Source: Maribrevibacterium harenarium (GTDB lineage Bacteria > Pseudomonadota > Gammaproteobacteria > Pseudomonadales > Marinomonadaceae). From it: a stretch of DNA of 64,000 nucleotides. The translations under genes and the position numbers were made by a program. The notes under the pieces were generated by a model. The model ran no database searches, was not told where the DNA came from, and saw only the letters and a program-made list of their open reading frames with translations. The DNA is taken from NCBI RefSeq assembly GCF_006385675.1, contig NZ_VFRR01000001.1, positions 124,001-188,000 of the forward strand. Reading direction: 5' to 3'. Positions 1-8,707 of the stretch are shown here, in pieces. The stretch's first letter is position 1, and each line of letters starts with the position of its first letter.

Positions 1-1175
1 TCGACTAATTGGTCTTGGCGAACATCTGCCAAAACGAGATTCTGTTCGTGACTAACACGCAGTTCACCAAAGCTGTATCTATCAGCCATTTCAGCGGCTT
101 TGTCCATTTGCTCGGCGGTGGCATCACCGGGCGCTTGTCCCGCTTTCTTCAGTGTTAGTGTCACGATACGGTAGCCAGCTTGCTTGTGAGCAAAGGTGTT
201 ACGTTCAAACCAACGGGCAAAACCAGGACTTTGCGCCAGTTTTTCTTGCAGTGAATCAGGTTGGTCTGCTAGCGCTTCGTATGCAGGTGCCGTAAAGAAG
301 CCCTGTAGGCGCTCGAACTCGGACATGGGTACTGTGCTTTCTTTACCGCGTAAATGGGCCCATTCCGCATCAACTCGGCGACGAAACTCGTCGATTCCTA
401 GTGCTTTTACTAGGATTTTAATACGCGCTTTGTATTTGTTGTCACGACGACCATGTTGGTTGTAAACGCGAATAATCGCATCTAGATAGGTAAGTAGGTC
501 TGCCCGTGGTACAAATTCGCTGATTACTTCGCCTACCATTGGCGTACGACCTAAGCCACCACCAACAATCACCTTAAAGCCGATGTTGCCGTCAGCATCT
601 TTTTTGATGTGAAGACCAATGTCATGCACTTGGGTGGCGGCACGGTCAGCGGATTCGGTAGCGTTCACTGCAATCTTGAACTTACGTGGCAAGAAGGCAA
701 ACTCTGGGTGGAAAGTTGACCACTGGCGAATTAATTCACAGTAAGGACGGGGATCAACTACTTCGTCAGCGATGACGCCAGCGTATTGGTCAGTGGTGGT
801 ATTGCGAATACAGTTACCGCTAGTCTGAACAGCATGCATCTGTACTTGTGCCAATTCTTCAAGAATATCCGGCACTGTCTCTAGTTTTGGCCAGTTAAAC
901 TGTAGATTCTGGCGAGTTGAAAAGTGACCGTAGCCTTTATCATAACGACGTGAAATGTCTGCTAATTTACGTAGCTGGTCGCTGGATAGCATGCCATAGG
1001 GAATGGCAACCCGTAACATAGGGGCATAACGTTGCACGTAAAGGCCATTTTGTAAGCGTAGTGGCAGAAACTCTGCTTCACTAAGCTCTTTATTTAGATA
1101 GCGTTGGGTTTGATCGCGAAACTGAGCGACACGCTCTTCCACTAGTTGCTGATCAATTGCGTCATACTGATACAT
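1..1175 (-). CDS. cysI: Sulfite/nitrite reductase hemoprotein beta-component, N-terminal part (cut by window edge)
   Basis: The reading frame starts at an ATG (complement of 1173-1175) and stays open to the window edge, giving about 391 residues of a protein whose C-terminus lies outside. The N-terminus (MYQYDAIDQQLVEERVAQF) and the stretch TSGNCIRNTTTDQYAGV match the Pseudomonas-type CysI family. These are siroheme and 4Fe-4S proteins that reduce sulfite to sulfide for cysteine synthesis. The ferredoxin-like half domain and the first siroheme-domain motifs (FLPRKFKIAVN, VGGGLGRTPMVG) are present. The cluster-binding cysteines are expected in the missing part. Siroheme nitrite reductases share the fold, so substrate choice is inferred. 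cysB about 3 kb away supports the sulfite assignment. Confidence 0.9.
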   Translation of the reverse strand, partial: MYQYDAIDQQLVEERVAQFRDQTQRYLNKELSEAEFLPLRLQNGLYVQRYAPMLRVAIPYGMLSSDQLRKLADISRRYDKGYGHFSTRQNLQFNWPKLETVPDILEELAQVQMHAVQTSGNCIRNTTTDQYAGVIADEVVDPRPYCELIRQWSTFHPEFAFLPRKFKIAVNATESADRAATQVHDIGLHIKKDADGNIGFKVIVGGGLGRTPMVGEVISEFVPRADLLTYLDAIIRVYNQHGRRDNKYKARIKILVKALGIDEFRRRVDAEWAHLRGKESTVPMSEFERLQGFFTAPAYEALADQPDSLQEKLAQSPGFARWFERNTFAHKQAGYRIVTLTLKKAGQAPGDATAEQMDKAAEMADRYSFGELRVSHEQNLVLADVRQDQLV

Positions 1176-1394
1176 GAGGTGACTCAAACCGTTGTTTAGA
1201 ATTTTGATCGGTAGACTCTAACAAAAATCCTTTATTCCTAAAATGAATATTTAACTATATCTTTAGGGTTTTTATTAATAAGGGATATTGAAACTAAGAA
1301 AAAATACCTTAGTTATTTACTAGGTCTTTTGTTTGCAAAAAATTGTCGGTAACATTAGCCATATACAACCGATAGCAGTGATGTAAGGGTACTT
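1176..1394. promoter_or_regulatory. Divergent promoter region of cysI and nfuA
   Basis: This 219-bp AT-rich stretch separates cysI (leftward) from nfuA (rightward). It contains repeated A/T motifs such as CCTAAAATGAATATTTAAC and CTTTAGGGTTTTTATTAATAAG, which resemble the loose A/T-rich sites bound by CysB. No exact consensus can be proven by eye. The nfuA side has AAGGGT at 1385-1390 as a ribosome binding site. CysB control of cysI is an inference from family knowledge. Confidence 0.4.
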
Positions 1395-1976
1395 ATGAAT
1401 ATTACGATTACCGAAGGTGCTCAAAACTACTTGGCAGGCTTGTTAGAAAAACAAGATGTGCCTGGTATGGCGGTGCGCATGTTTATCCAGCAGCCCGGCA
1501 CCCCTTATGCGGAGACGTGCTTGGCCTACTGTCGCCCAGAAGAAGTCAACGAAACCGATGAGATTTTGGATTTTGCCAATATCCGTTTCTATATCGAAAA
1601 AACGTCGGTTCCTTTTCTTGATGAGGCCTTTGTTGACTACGCCACCGAAAAAATGGGTGGCCAGCTAACCATTAAAGCGCCTAATGCTAAGATGCCTAAG
1701 GTTACCGCAGACAGTCCGATACAAGATCAAATCAATTACGTGCTTTACTCTGACGTGAACCCTGGGCTTGCTGCCCATGGTGGTGAGGTGAAATTGATTG
1801 AGGTGCTTGAAGGCAACATTGCGGTGTTGCAATTCGGTGGTGGTTGCCAAGGGTGTAGCGCAGTGGACTTGACCCTTAAAGATGGTGTTGAAAAGACGCT
1901 AATGGATAAGGTTCCAGGATTAAATGGTGTGAAAGACGCAACAGACCATACTGTTACTGATAACGCTTTCATGTAA
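1395..1976 (+). CDS. nfuA: Fe-S biogenesis protein NfuA
   Basis: 193 residues, close to the 191 of E. coli NfuA. NfuA receives a 4Fe-4S cluster and hands it to apo-proteins, especially under oxidative stress or iron shortage. The N-terminal half is a degenerate A-type scaffold domain. The C-terminal Nfu domain carries the cluster-binding pair GGGCQGC at residues 151 and 154, the CxxC of the family. The ATG at 1395 follows AAGGGT at a normal distance. It is a single gene, ended by a strong terminator shared with the convergent DAHP synthase gene. Its neighbour cysI needs a 4Fe-4S cluster, a suggestive but unproven link. Confidence 0.95.
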   Translation: MNITITEGAQNYLAGLLEKQDVPGMAVRMFIQQPGTPYAETCLAYCRPEEVNETDEILDFANIRFYIEKTSVPFLDEAFVDYATEKMGGQLTIKAPNAKMPKVTADSPIQDQINYVLYSDVNPGLAAHGGEVKLIEVLEGNIAVLQFGGGCQGCSAVDLTLKDGVEKTLMDKVPGLNGVKDATDHTVTDNAFM

Positions 1977-1995
1977 TCTAAACTATGAAAGTCAC

Positions 1996-2023
1996 AAAAA
2001 AACGCGCCGAGGCGCGTTTTTTT
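1996..2023. terminator. Bidirectional rho-independent terminator
   Basis: A-run, ACGCGCC, a two-base loop, GGCGCGT and a T-run form a perfect GC-rich hairpin flanked by A and T tracts. It can end nfuA on the plus strand and the DAHP synthase gene on the minus strand. Confidence 0.9.
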
Positions 2024-2038
2024 GTTTAATTGAAGCAA

Positions 2039-3115
2039 TTAACTGCGTTGGCGTGCTGGTAACACCTCACGCAACGAGTTGGCTAGCTCCGTTAGACAAT
2101 TTTCAGTCGTTGCCCAATCAATGCAACCATCGGTAATCGACACACCGTATTGCAACTCGGTTTTATCTGCTGGCACTTTCTGGTTGCCCCAACCAATGTT
2201 ACTTTCAATCATCAAGCCCATGATTGACTGGTTGCCGGCAATGATCTGACGCGCAGCTTCGGCTGCAACTTCGGGCTGAAGCTCTGGTTTCTTCGCTGAA
2301 TTTTCGTGAGAGCAATCGATCATGATGTTTGCCTTCAAGGAGGCTTTAGCTAACTCAGCCTCACTTGCTGCGATGTGGGCGACGCTGTAATTGGGCTGAC
2401 CATTGCCGCCACGCAAGACGATATGACCGTACTCGTTTCCTTTAGTGTTAACGATACTAACTTGACCTAGCTCGTTGATACCTAGGAAAGAGTGGGGGTG
2501 GGATACTGACTGCATAGCATTCACAGCTACCGTCATGGAACCATCGGTGCCATTTTTGAAGCCCACTGGGCCAGAAAGGCCAGATGCCATCTCACGGTGT
2601 GTTTGCGATTCAGTAGTACGAGCACCGATAGCCGACCAGCTAATCAAGTCTTGATAGTACTGTGGTGAAATGGGATCAAGCGCCTCGGTAGCAAGTGGTA
2701 GGCCAAGCTCAACTAAATCAATCAGGAGCTTGCGCGCCACCCGCATGCCTTTTTCAATATCAAAAGAACCGTCTAGATTTGGATCGTTGATTAGGCCTTT
2801 CCAGCCAACGGTGGTACGTGGCTTCTCAAAATAAGCACGCATAATGATATAAAGAGTGTCACCCACCTGTTCAGACAGGGCTTTCAGGCGCTTGGCATAA
2901 TCTAGCGCCGCTTCTGGGTCATGAATAGAGCAGGGGCCAATGACAACAGCAAGACGATGATCTTTGCCATCAAGAATATTTTTAATAACGTCGCGGGACT
3001 GAGCGACATGCTCTCGCACAGCTTCAGTCAGGGGTAACTCGGATTTTAAAGTCGCTGGTGTTACCAATGGAATCAAAGAGGCGACGTTTAAGTCCTCTAA
3101 ACGGGTATCACTCAT
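2039..3115 (-). CDS. aroF: 3-deoxy-7-phosphoheptulonate (DAHP) synthase, class I, AroF-like
   Basis: 358 residues. It condenses phosphoenolpyruvate and erythrose-4-phosphate, the first step of the shikimate pathway. The family signatures GPCSIHDPEAALDYAKR, YFEKPRTTVGWKGLINDP, ARTTESQTHREMASGLS and GFKNGTDGS are all present, as is the metal-binding DCSHENS. The stretch LPLATEALDPISPQY and the C-terminal GVSITDGCIDW resemble the tyrosine-sensitive AroF isozyme more than AroG, so the symbol is a best match. Effector specificity cannot be read with certainty. It is a single gene; I found no clear TyrR box upstream. Confidence 0.9.
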   Translation of the reverse strand: MSDTRLEDLNVASLIPLVTPATLKSELPLTEAVREHVAQSRDVIKNILDGKDHRLAVVIGPCSIHDPEAALDYAKRLKALSEQVGDTLYIIMRAYFEKPRTTVGWKGLINDPNLDGSFDIEKGMRVARKLLIDLVELGLPLATEALDPISPQYYQDLISWSAIGARTTESQTHREMASGLSGPVGFKNGTDGSMTVAVNAMQSVSHPHSFLGINELGQVSIVNTKGNEYGHIVLRGGNGQPNYSVAHIAASEAELAKASLKANIMIDCSHENSAKKPELQPEVAAEAARQIIAGNQSIMGLMIESNIGWGNQKVPADKTELQYGVSITDGCIDWATTENCLTELANSLREVLPARQRS

Positions 3116-3236
3116 TATAGGTTTCCTAGTATTACTAAATGGTGCGTCTAAAAAACGCTTTTGTTATAGAAAGACCTACATTACCCGTTTTTACCTGCTT
3201 AATGAACCAGTTACCCTTAGAAAAAGGTCTTATTTA

Positions 3237-3998
3237 CTAGAAAAATAGGTATTTAACACCGAATGCACCCAGCGCACTGGCAAGAACCGGTTGCAGTAGC
3301 TTATTGGGTACAAAAGTGGCCAAATGCGTACCAATATAAATGGCTGGAATAGAGCCGAGCAGTAATCCTGCTAATAGGTAGTAGTCAATGTTGCCGAGAA
3401 AAATATGACCAATACCCGCCACCAAGGTCAGCGGCACCGCATGGGCCAAATCAGTGCCTACCACATTTTTCGCTAGCATAGCGGGGAATAATAGCATCAT
3501 CATGGCCGTCCCTAAGGCACCGGCACCGACAGAGGTAAGCGTAACCAATACTCCTAACACTAGACCGCAAATGAAGATATAAAGACGACCCTGACGAGGC
3601 GAAAAGTTTGGATTCAAAATATCGTGAAGACGTTTACGGAACACTATTACCAGTGCTGTTAGTAGTAACATAAGCCCAAGTGTTCCGGTCAATAGATCCT
3701 GATAGTGATGGGCTCCTTCGAAGGTAGAGAGCACATAGATAGTGGCTAACGAAGCCGGCAAACTACCCGCGGCCATGGCGAGCATTATAGGCCAATTCAC
3801 ATTGCCCCGCCGAGCATGCATGTAAACTCCAGTGCTCTTTGCAATACCGGCGTATAACAGATCGGTACCAATGGCGATGTGGGGTGGGAAGCCAAACATT
3901 AATAACAGTGGGGTCATGAGGGAGCCACCACCGACTCCGGTGATACCCACCGCCAAACCGACCCCAACACCCGCGACTATGTACCAAATAAAATCCAT
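3237..3998 (-). CDS. TauE/SafE family membrane permease (probable sulfur-compound transporter)
   Basis: 253 residues with about eight hydrophobic segments. The glycine-rich N-terminal motif GVGVGLAVGITGVGGGSLMTPLLL and the internal repeat TSVGAGALGTAMMMLLFP are typical of the TSUP/TauE-SafE family, which moves sulfite, sulfoacetate, sulfonates or sulfate across the inner membrane. It is divergent from cysB, sharing a 109-bp AT-rich promoter region, and lies near cysI. A role in sulfur assimilation or sulfite export under CysB control is therefore likely. The substrate is inferred from neighbours only. Confidence 0.85.
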   Translation of the reverse strand: MDFIWYIVAGVGVGLAVGITGVGGGSLMTPLLLMFGFPPHIAIGTDLLYAGIAKSTGVYMHARRGNVNWPIMLAMAAGSLPASLATIYVLSTFEGAHHYQDLLTGTLGLMLLLTALVIVFRKRLHDILNPNFSPRQGRLYIFICGLVLGVLVTLTSVGAGALGTAMMMLLFPAMLAKNVVGTDLAHAVPLTLVAGIGHIFLGNIDYYLLAGLLLGSIPAIYIGTHLATFVPNKLLQPVLASALGAFGVKYLFF

Positions 3999-5082
<1,084 letters not shown>

Positions 5083-5097
5083 TTAATACACTAACAC

Positions 5098-5123
5098 ACC
5101 GGAGCGACCCGAGGTCCTCCGGT
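5098..5123. terminator. Hairpin between convergent genes, no U-tract
   Basis: ACCGGAG, one bulged C, GACC, a three-base loop, GGTC and CTCCGGT form an 11-bp stem. It sits exactly between the ends of cysB and the ATP-grasp gene. No T-run follows on either strand, so it may be an RNA 3' end stabiliser rather than a classical terminator. Confidence 0.55.
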
Positions 5124-5128
5124 ATGAG

Positions 5129-5932
5129 TTAAGCCAATTGATTGAGTTCCAGTGTCTGATGGCTCAAATATTGAGTGTTTAGATAAGACAGGATCTCGTT
5201 ATCTACCGCTTGTTGCAAATCGACTATTCCTTGATTACCGAATATGCGGTTGATTTCAATCAGATAGGCTTGAGAGCCTACCATTGCTACATCAAATCCG
5301 GCGTGATCAATATTGAGGTGATGAGCCACGTATTCCACTAGATCCAGCGCCTCTTTGGGTACTAGTGCGATCTCAACCTGTCCACCTTGACTAATATTGT
5401 TATAAAAGCCTTTCTCTGCTTGTAAGCGCCAATAGCCCGCAATCACCTTGCCTCCGACCCATACAATGCGCAGATCTCGGTCGATCGGCAGATATTCCTG
5501 TACATACAGCACTGATGAGCGCTCACAATACTGGCGCCAGTCAACTAGACTATCGATAAGATATACCCCTTGCCCCATACTACTGCGGGGAATCTTGGCG
5601 ACAAATGGCGTGGGCATAATTGACCACAAATAATCCGCTTCATTTTGTGTATTCGGACGAATTTCCGTGTAAGGATGATTGGCAGGAATTATGGTCATAA
5701 AAGTGCGCGTCATTTCTACTTTGTCGTGACCAATCATGTACGTCTCTAGGCTAGGAAAAATCGGCTTATGCAAACCATGGACGAGTGCATTTATCTGCCA
5801 ATATTCGGGAAAGAGTACGAAGTCGGCGGCGCGGATTTCTTCTAGATGCCCATACATATGTTCCGGTTTAATGTAGCGTACATTGGGGAGATGTAAGGTG
5901 CGTAGGGCATTAAAAGAAATCAGATTCATCAT
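5129..5932 (-). CDS. ATP-grasp (RimK-like) domain protein
   Basis: 267 residues. The central and C-terminal parts carry ATP-grasp landmarks: VAKIPRSSMGQGVYLI (glycine-rich nucleotide loop), YVQEYLPIDRDLRIVWVGGKVIAGYWR, NISQGGQVEIALVP and a metal-binding end YLIEINRIFGNQGI. This is the RimK-type arrangement used by ligases that add amino acids or activate carboxylates. The N-terminal part (HMYGHLEEIRAADFVLFPEYWQ) would form the pre-ATP-grasp domain. The substrate is unknown. It stands alone, convergent with cysB, and is divergent from the ZIP-like gene. Confidence 0.75.
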   Translation of the reverse strand: MMNLISFNALRTLHLPNVRYIKPEHMYGHLEEIRAADFVLFPEYWQINALVHGLHKPIFPSLETYMIGHDKVEMTRTFMTIIPANHPYTEIRPNTQNEADYLWSIMPTPFVAKIPRSSMGQGVYLIDSLVDWRQYCERSSVLYVQEYLPIDRDLRIVWVGGKVIAGYWRLQAEKGFYNNISQGGQVEIALVPKEALDLVEYVAHHLNIDHAGFDVAMVGSQAYLIEINRIFGNQGIVDLQQAVDNEILSYLNTQYLSHQTLELNQLA

Positions 5933-6090
5933 AGCGTTACCGAGTAATCAACATGGCGCGGATATTAAGGTGCGCGTGCTTAATTACCAAGCGATATTTG
6001 GTCGGAACTAGGCGCTTTATGGTGAAATTTATTCACCGACAGGGGCGTCTCAGTGTCGCCATCACTTTCGAATAATAAGGAGAGTTTGTC

Positions 6091-6801
6091 TTGTTTGAAT
6101 GGCTATACATACTTTTATTGACGTTATTGGCGGGGCTGGCGATGCCGTTGGGTGGCGCTTTGGCATCGATCCCTGGCTTTGTGCCAGACTGGCTAGACGA
6201 GGAGTTTCGCCATAGTGTTACCGCGTTCGGCGCCGGTGCCTTATTGTCGGCGGTGGCTTTAGTGTTAGTGCCCGAGGGTATACCACAATTTGACACGCTG
6301 ATGGTGGCGGTGTTGTTCCTATCTGGTGGTGTCGCCTTCATGGTGATCGATATCCTGCTGTATCGCTACCAAACCTCCGCGAGTCAGCTGGTCGCCATGC
6401 TGACAGATTTTATTCCTGAATCTATTGCGCTTGGGGCATCATTGGCGCTAGGCGGTGTTAACTCACTGCTATTGGCCCTGCTTATTGCTATGCAAAATAT
6501 ACCTGAGGGCTTTAATGCCTTCCGTGAAATTAAGGAATCTGGACGGATGCCCAATCGGCGCATAATTTTGTTGTTCACTATGCTGGCGTTTACCGGACCA
6601 ATAGCCGCCTTAGGTGCCTACTTTTGGTTAGCTCAATATGAAGAGTTTGTGGCAGGCTTAATGTTGTTTGCCGCAGGTGGAATACTCTACGCCGTATTTC
6701 AGGATATCGCCCCTCAGGTGCGATTGGAGCGACATTGGGGGCCACCGCTTGGGGCGGTAATGGGCTTCATGTTGGGTATTATTGGTTATATGTTGACTTA
6801 G
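6091..6801 (+). CDS. ZIP family metal transporter-like membrane protein
   Basis: 236 residues, mostly hydrophobic, with about eight membrane segments. The two family helices are recognisable as DFIPESIALGASLALGG and MQNIPEGFNAFREI. In canonical ZIP transporters the equivalent positions carry metal-binding histidines (HN..D and HE..HE type). Here both histidine positions are Asp or Gln. Transport of a divalent metal is therefore less sure than the fold. The start is a TTG at 6091, chosen because AAGGAG lies at 6077-6082 and no in-frame ATG is near. The next operon begins 87 bp downstream. Confidence 0.75.
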   Translation: MFEWLYILLLTLLAGLAMPLGGALASIPGFVPDWLDEEFRHSVTAFGAGALLSAVALVLVPEGIPQFDTLMVAVLFLSGGVAFMVIDILLYRYQTSASQLVAMLTDFIPESIALGASLALGGVNSLLLALLIAMQNIPEGFNAFREIKESGRMPNRRIILLFTMLAFTGPIAALGAYFWLAQYEEFVAGLMLFAAGGILYAVFQDIAPQVRLERHWGPPLGAVMGFMLGIIGYMLT

Positions 6802-6808
6802 GGCACGC

Positions 6809-6834
6809 TGTATACACAAATTAAAATGTATACA
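6809..6834. promoter_or_regulatory. Double TGTATACA operator upstream of benE-gntR
   Basis: Two perfect palindromes TGTATACA lie at 6809-6816 and 6827-6834, with centres 18 bp apart. The second overlaps a TACAAT -10-like box at 6831-6836. GntR regulators of the FCD type commonly bind such GTATAC cores. The GntR gene at the end of the same operon is the obvious candidate repressor. Confidence 0.6.
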
Positions 6835-6888
6835 ATATTTATCGGGTTCGCTATTCTGCGATCAACGTAGCATTAAGGAGTTCTAGTC

Positions 6889-8052
6889 GTGTCCCTATTA
6901 AAGGATATCTCCCCCAGTACTATCAGTGCAGGATTTGTCGCCGTGTTGGTTGGCTTTGCCAGTTCTGTGGCTATCGTATTTCAGGCAGCCAATAGCGCGG
7001 GTGCGAATGAGCAGCAGGTAGTGTCTTGGATTTTCGCGCTCGGTATTGGTATGGGCGTTACCTGTATAGGCTTGTCTTGGTATTACCGCGCGCCGGTGAT
7101 CACCGCGTGGTCTACCCCTGGGGCGGCATTATTAGCAACCAGTTTAGACGGCTTAACCTACGCCGAAGCAATCGGTGTGTTTATCTTCACGGGTGCTCTC
7201 ATTTTTATAACCGGTATTAGCGGTTTGTTTGGTCGATTTATGGCGATAATCCCAACATCCATCGCCAGTGCCATGTTGGTAGGGGTTTTGGTGCCCTTTG
7301 GCTATGGGGTATTCACTCCTTTTGCTGAAGCACCTTGGGTCATTGGTCTTATGTTAGTGAGTTATTTGCTGGCTAAGCTTTGGTTACCCCGATATGCCGT
7401 TATATTAGTGTTAGTGGTCGCTATCATTTGTGCCTTCTATCAAGTTGGCGAGTCAGTTCAGCTCAATTTCTCGATGAGTACTATGCTTTGGCAGACCCCC
7501 GATTGGAATATCGGGGCCTTGATTGGTGTAGGCATTCCGTTGTTTATTGTTACCATGAGTTCCCAGAATATTCCTGGTGTCGCTGTCCTTAAGGCGGAGG
7601 GGTATCAAACGCCAATTTCGCCATTGATTTCGACCACGGGGTTAGTCAACATGGTGATGGCGCCATTTGGTGGTTTTGCATTTAATTTAGCAGCCATTAC
7701 AGCGGCAATTTGCGCCGGGAAAGAAAGTCACGAGGACAAGAATAAGCGTTATGTGGCGGGCATTTTTGCCGGTATTTTTTATCTCATTGCTGGGGTTTTT
7801 GGGGCAACGCTAGTTGCGCTATTTTTTGTGATCCCTAGTTATATTGTTGCTGCATTGGCTGGTATTGCCCTCTTTACTACCATAGCAAATAACCTGCATG
7901 TGGCTATGGCGGATGTAAGTCAACGGGAAGCCGCACTGCTGACGTTCTTGGTCACCGCATCCGGCGTGAGTTTTATGGGTGTTGCTTCCGCATTTTGGGG
8001 AATACTGGTAGGGTTAACCACTTATTACTTATTTGCAAAAAGAGCCGTTTAA
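6889..8052 (+). CDS. benE: BenE/YdcO family (benzoate/H+ symporter-type) membrane transporter
   Basis: 387 residues with about eleven or twelve hydrophobic segments. The pattern AGFVAVLVGFASSVAIVFQAA, YYRAPVITAWSTPGAALL, SSQNIPGVAVLKAEGY and the GGFAFNLAAITAAICAG motif identify the BenE family. Characterised members import benzoate; E. coli YdcO has no known substrate. The start is a GTG at 6889 behind AAGGAG at 6875-6880. The stop overlaps the start of the GntR gene (TAATG), so the two are translationally coupled. There is no aromatic degradation cluster beside it, so benzoate is only a family-based guess. Confidence 0.88.
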   Translation: MSLLKDISPSTISAGFVAVLVGFASSVAIVFQAANSAGANEQQVVSWIFALGIGMGVTCIGLSWYYRAPVITAWSTPGAALLATSLDGLTYAEAIGVFIFTGALIFITGISGLFGRFMAIIPTSIASAMLVGVLVPFGYGVFTPFAEAPWVIGLMLVSYLLAKLWLPRYAVILVLVVAIICAFYQVGESVQLNFSMSTMLWQTPDWNIGALIGVGIPLFIVTMSSQNIPGVAVLKAEGYQTPISPLISTTGLVNMVMAPFGGFAFNLAAITAAICAGKESHEDKNKRYVAGIFAGIFYLIAGVFGATLVALFFVIPSYIVAALAGIALFTTIANNLHVAMADVSQREAALLTFLVTASGVSFMGVASAFWGILVGLTTYYLFAKRAV

Positions 8053-8693
8053 TGAACACAGCTCCTACGGGCGATTTATATAACACGCTAAAAAACGATA
8101 TTGTAAGCGGTGTGCTCCCCAGAGGGTTACCGTTGCGCCAGCAAGACTTATCGGAGCGCTACCAGGTAAGTCGTATCCCAGTTCGGGATGCCATGATGCA
8201 GCTCAAAGCAGAGGGGTGGCTAGTGCCCCACGGTAAGGCAGGCGTCATGATCCCGAAACTGAATTGGCTAGAGGCGGAAGATCTCTACCAGATGCGTGCC
8301 TTATTGGAAGTACAGTTATTAGCCTATGCCATACCAGGTATCAATCATGAGGTGTTGGGGCGCGCTCGGGACATCAATCACCAGCTCAATGCACCACATT
8401 TAGATTTGCTCGGACGAGGACAGTTAAACTGGCTTTTTCACGCCACTCTTTACCAATGTGCTTGCCGTCCAGCCTTATTTCGCACCGTAGAATCCTTAAA
8501 TGATCAGGTTCGCCGTTATATGGGGTTCCAATATGGGCCTTTGGGTTATCAAGACACCAGTCAACAGGAACATGATCGCTTACTTACTTTGCTAGAGCGC
8601 AAGCAACAGGCAGAGGCGATGAAACTATTGCAGCAACATATCGAGGAAGCAGGTATATTGCTTGTTGATTATCTTCAAAAACTAGAACAGTAA
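8052..8693 (+). CDS. GntR family transcriptional regulator with FCD-type C-terminal domain
   Basis: 213 residues from the ATG at 8052, which shares one base with the benE stop. The N-terminal winged helix contains YNTLKNDIVSGVLPRGLPLRQQDLSERYQVSRIPVRDAMMQL, the classic FadR/GntR pattern. The helical C-terminal part has the FCD-like segment EAEDLYQMRALLEVQLL and a later EHDRLLTLLERK. It probably senses the compound imported by the BenE protein or a product of it, and represses the operon through the two TGTATACA sites upstream. Ligand and targets are inferred. Confidence 0.85.
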   Translation: MNTAPTGDLYNTLKNDIVSGVLPRGLPLRQQDLSERYQVSRIPVRDAMMQLKAEGWLVPHGKAGVMIPKLNWLEAEDLYQMRALLEVQLLAYAIPGINHEVLGRARDINHQLNAPHLDLLGRGQLNWLFHATLYQCACRPALFRTVESLNDQVRRYMGFQYGPLGYQDTSQQEHDRLLTLLERKQQAEAMKLLQQHIEEAGILLVDYLQKLEQ

Positions 8694-8707
8694 GAGCAAG
8701 ACGTTCA

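Noticed and set aside
7995..8051. Longer GntR protein starting at 7995 inside benE
   Set aside because: The extra 19 residues have no family match. The ATG at 8052 fits the conserved winged-helix start and couples to the benE stop.
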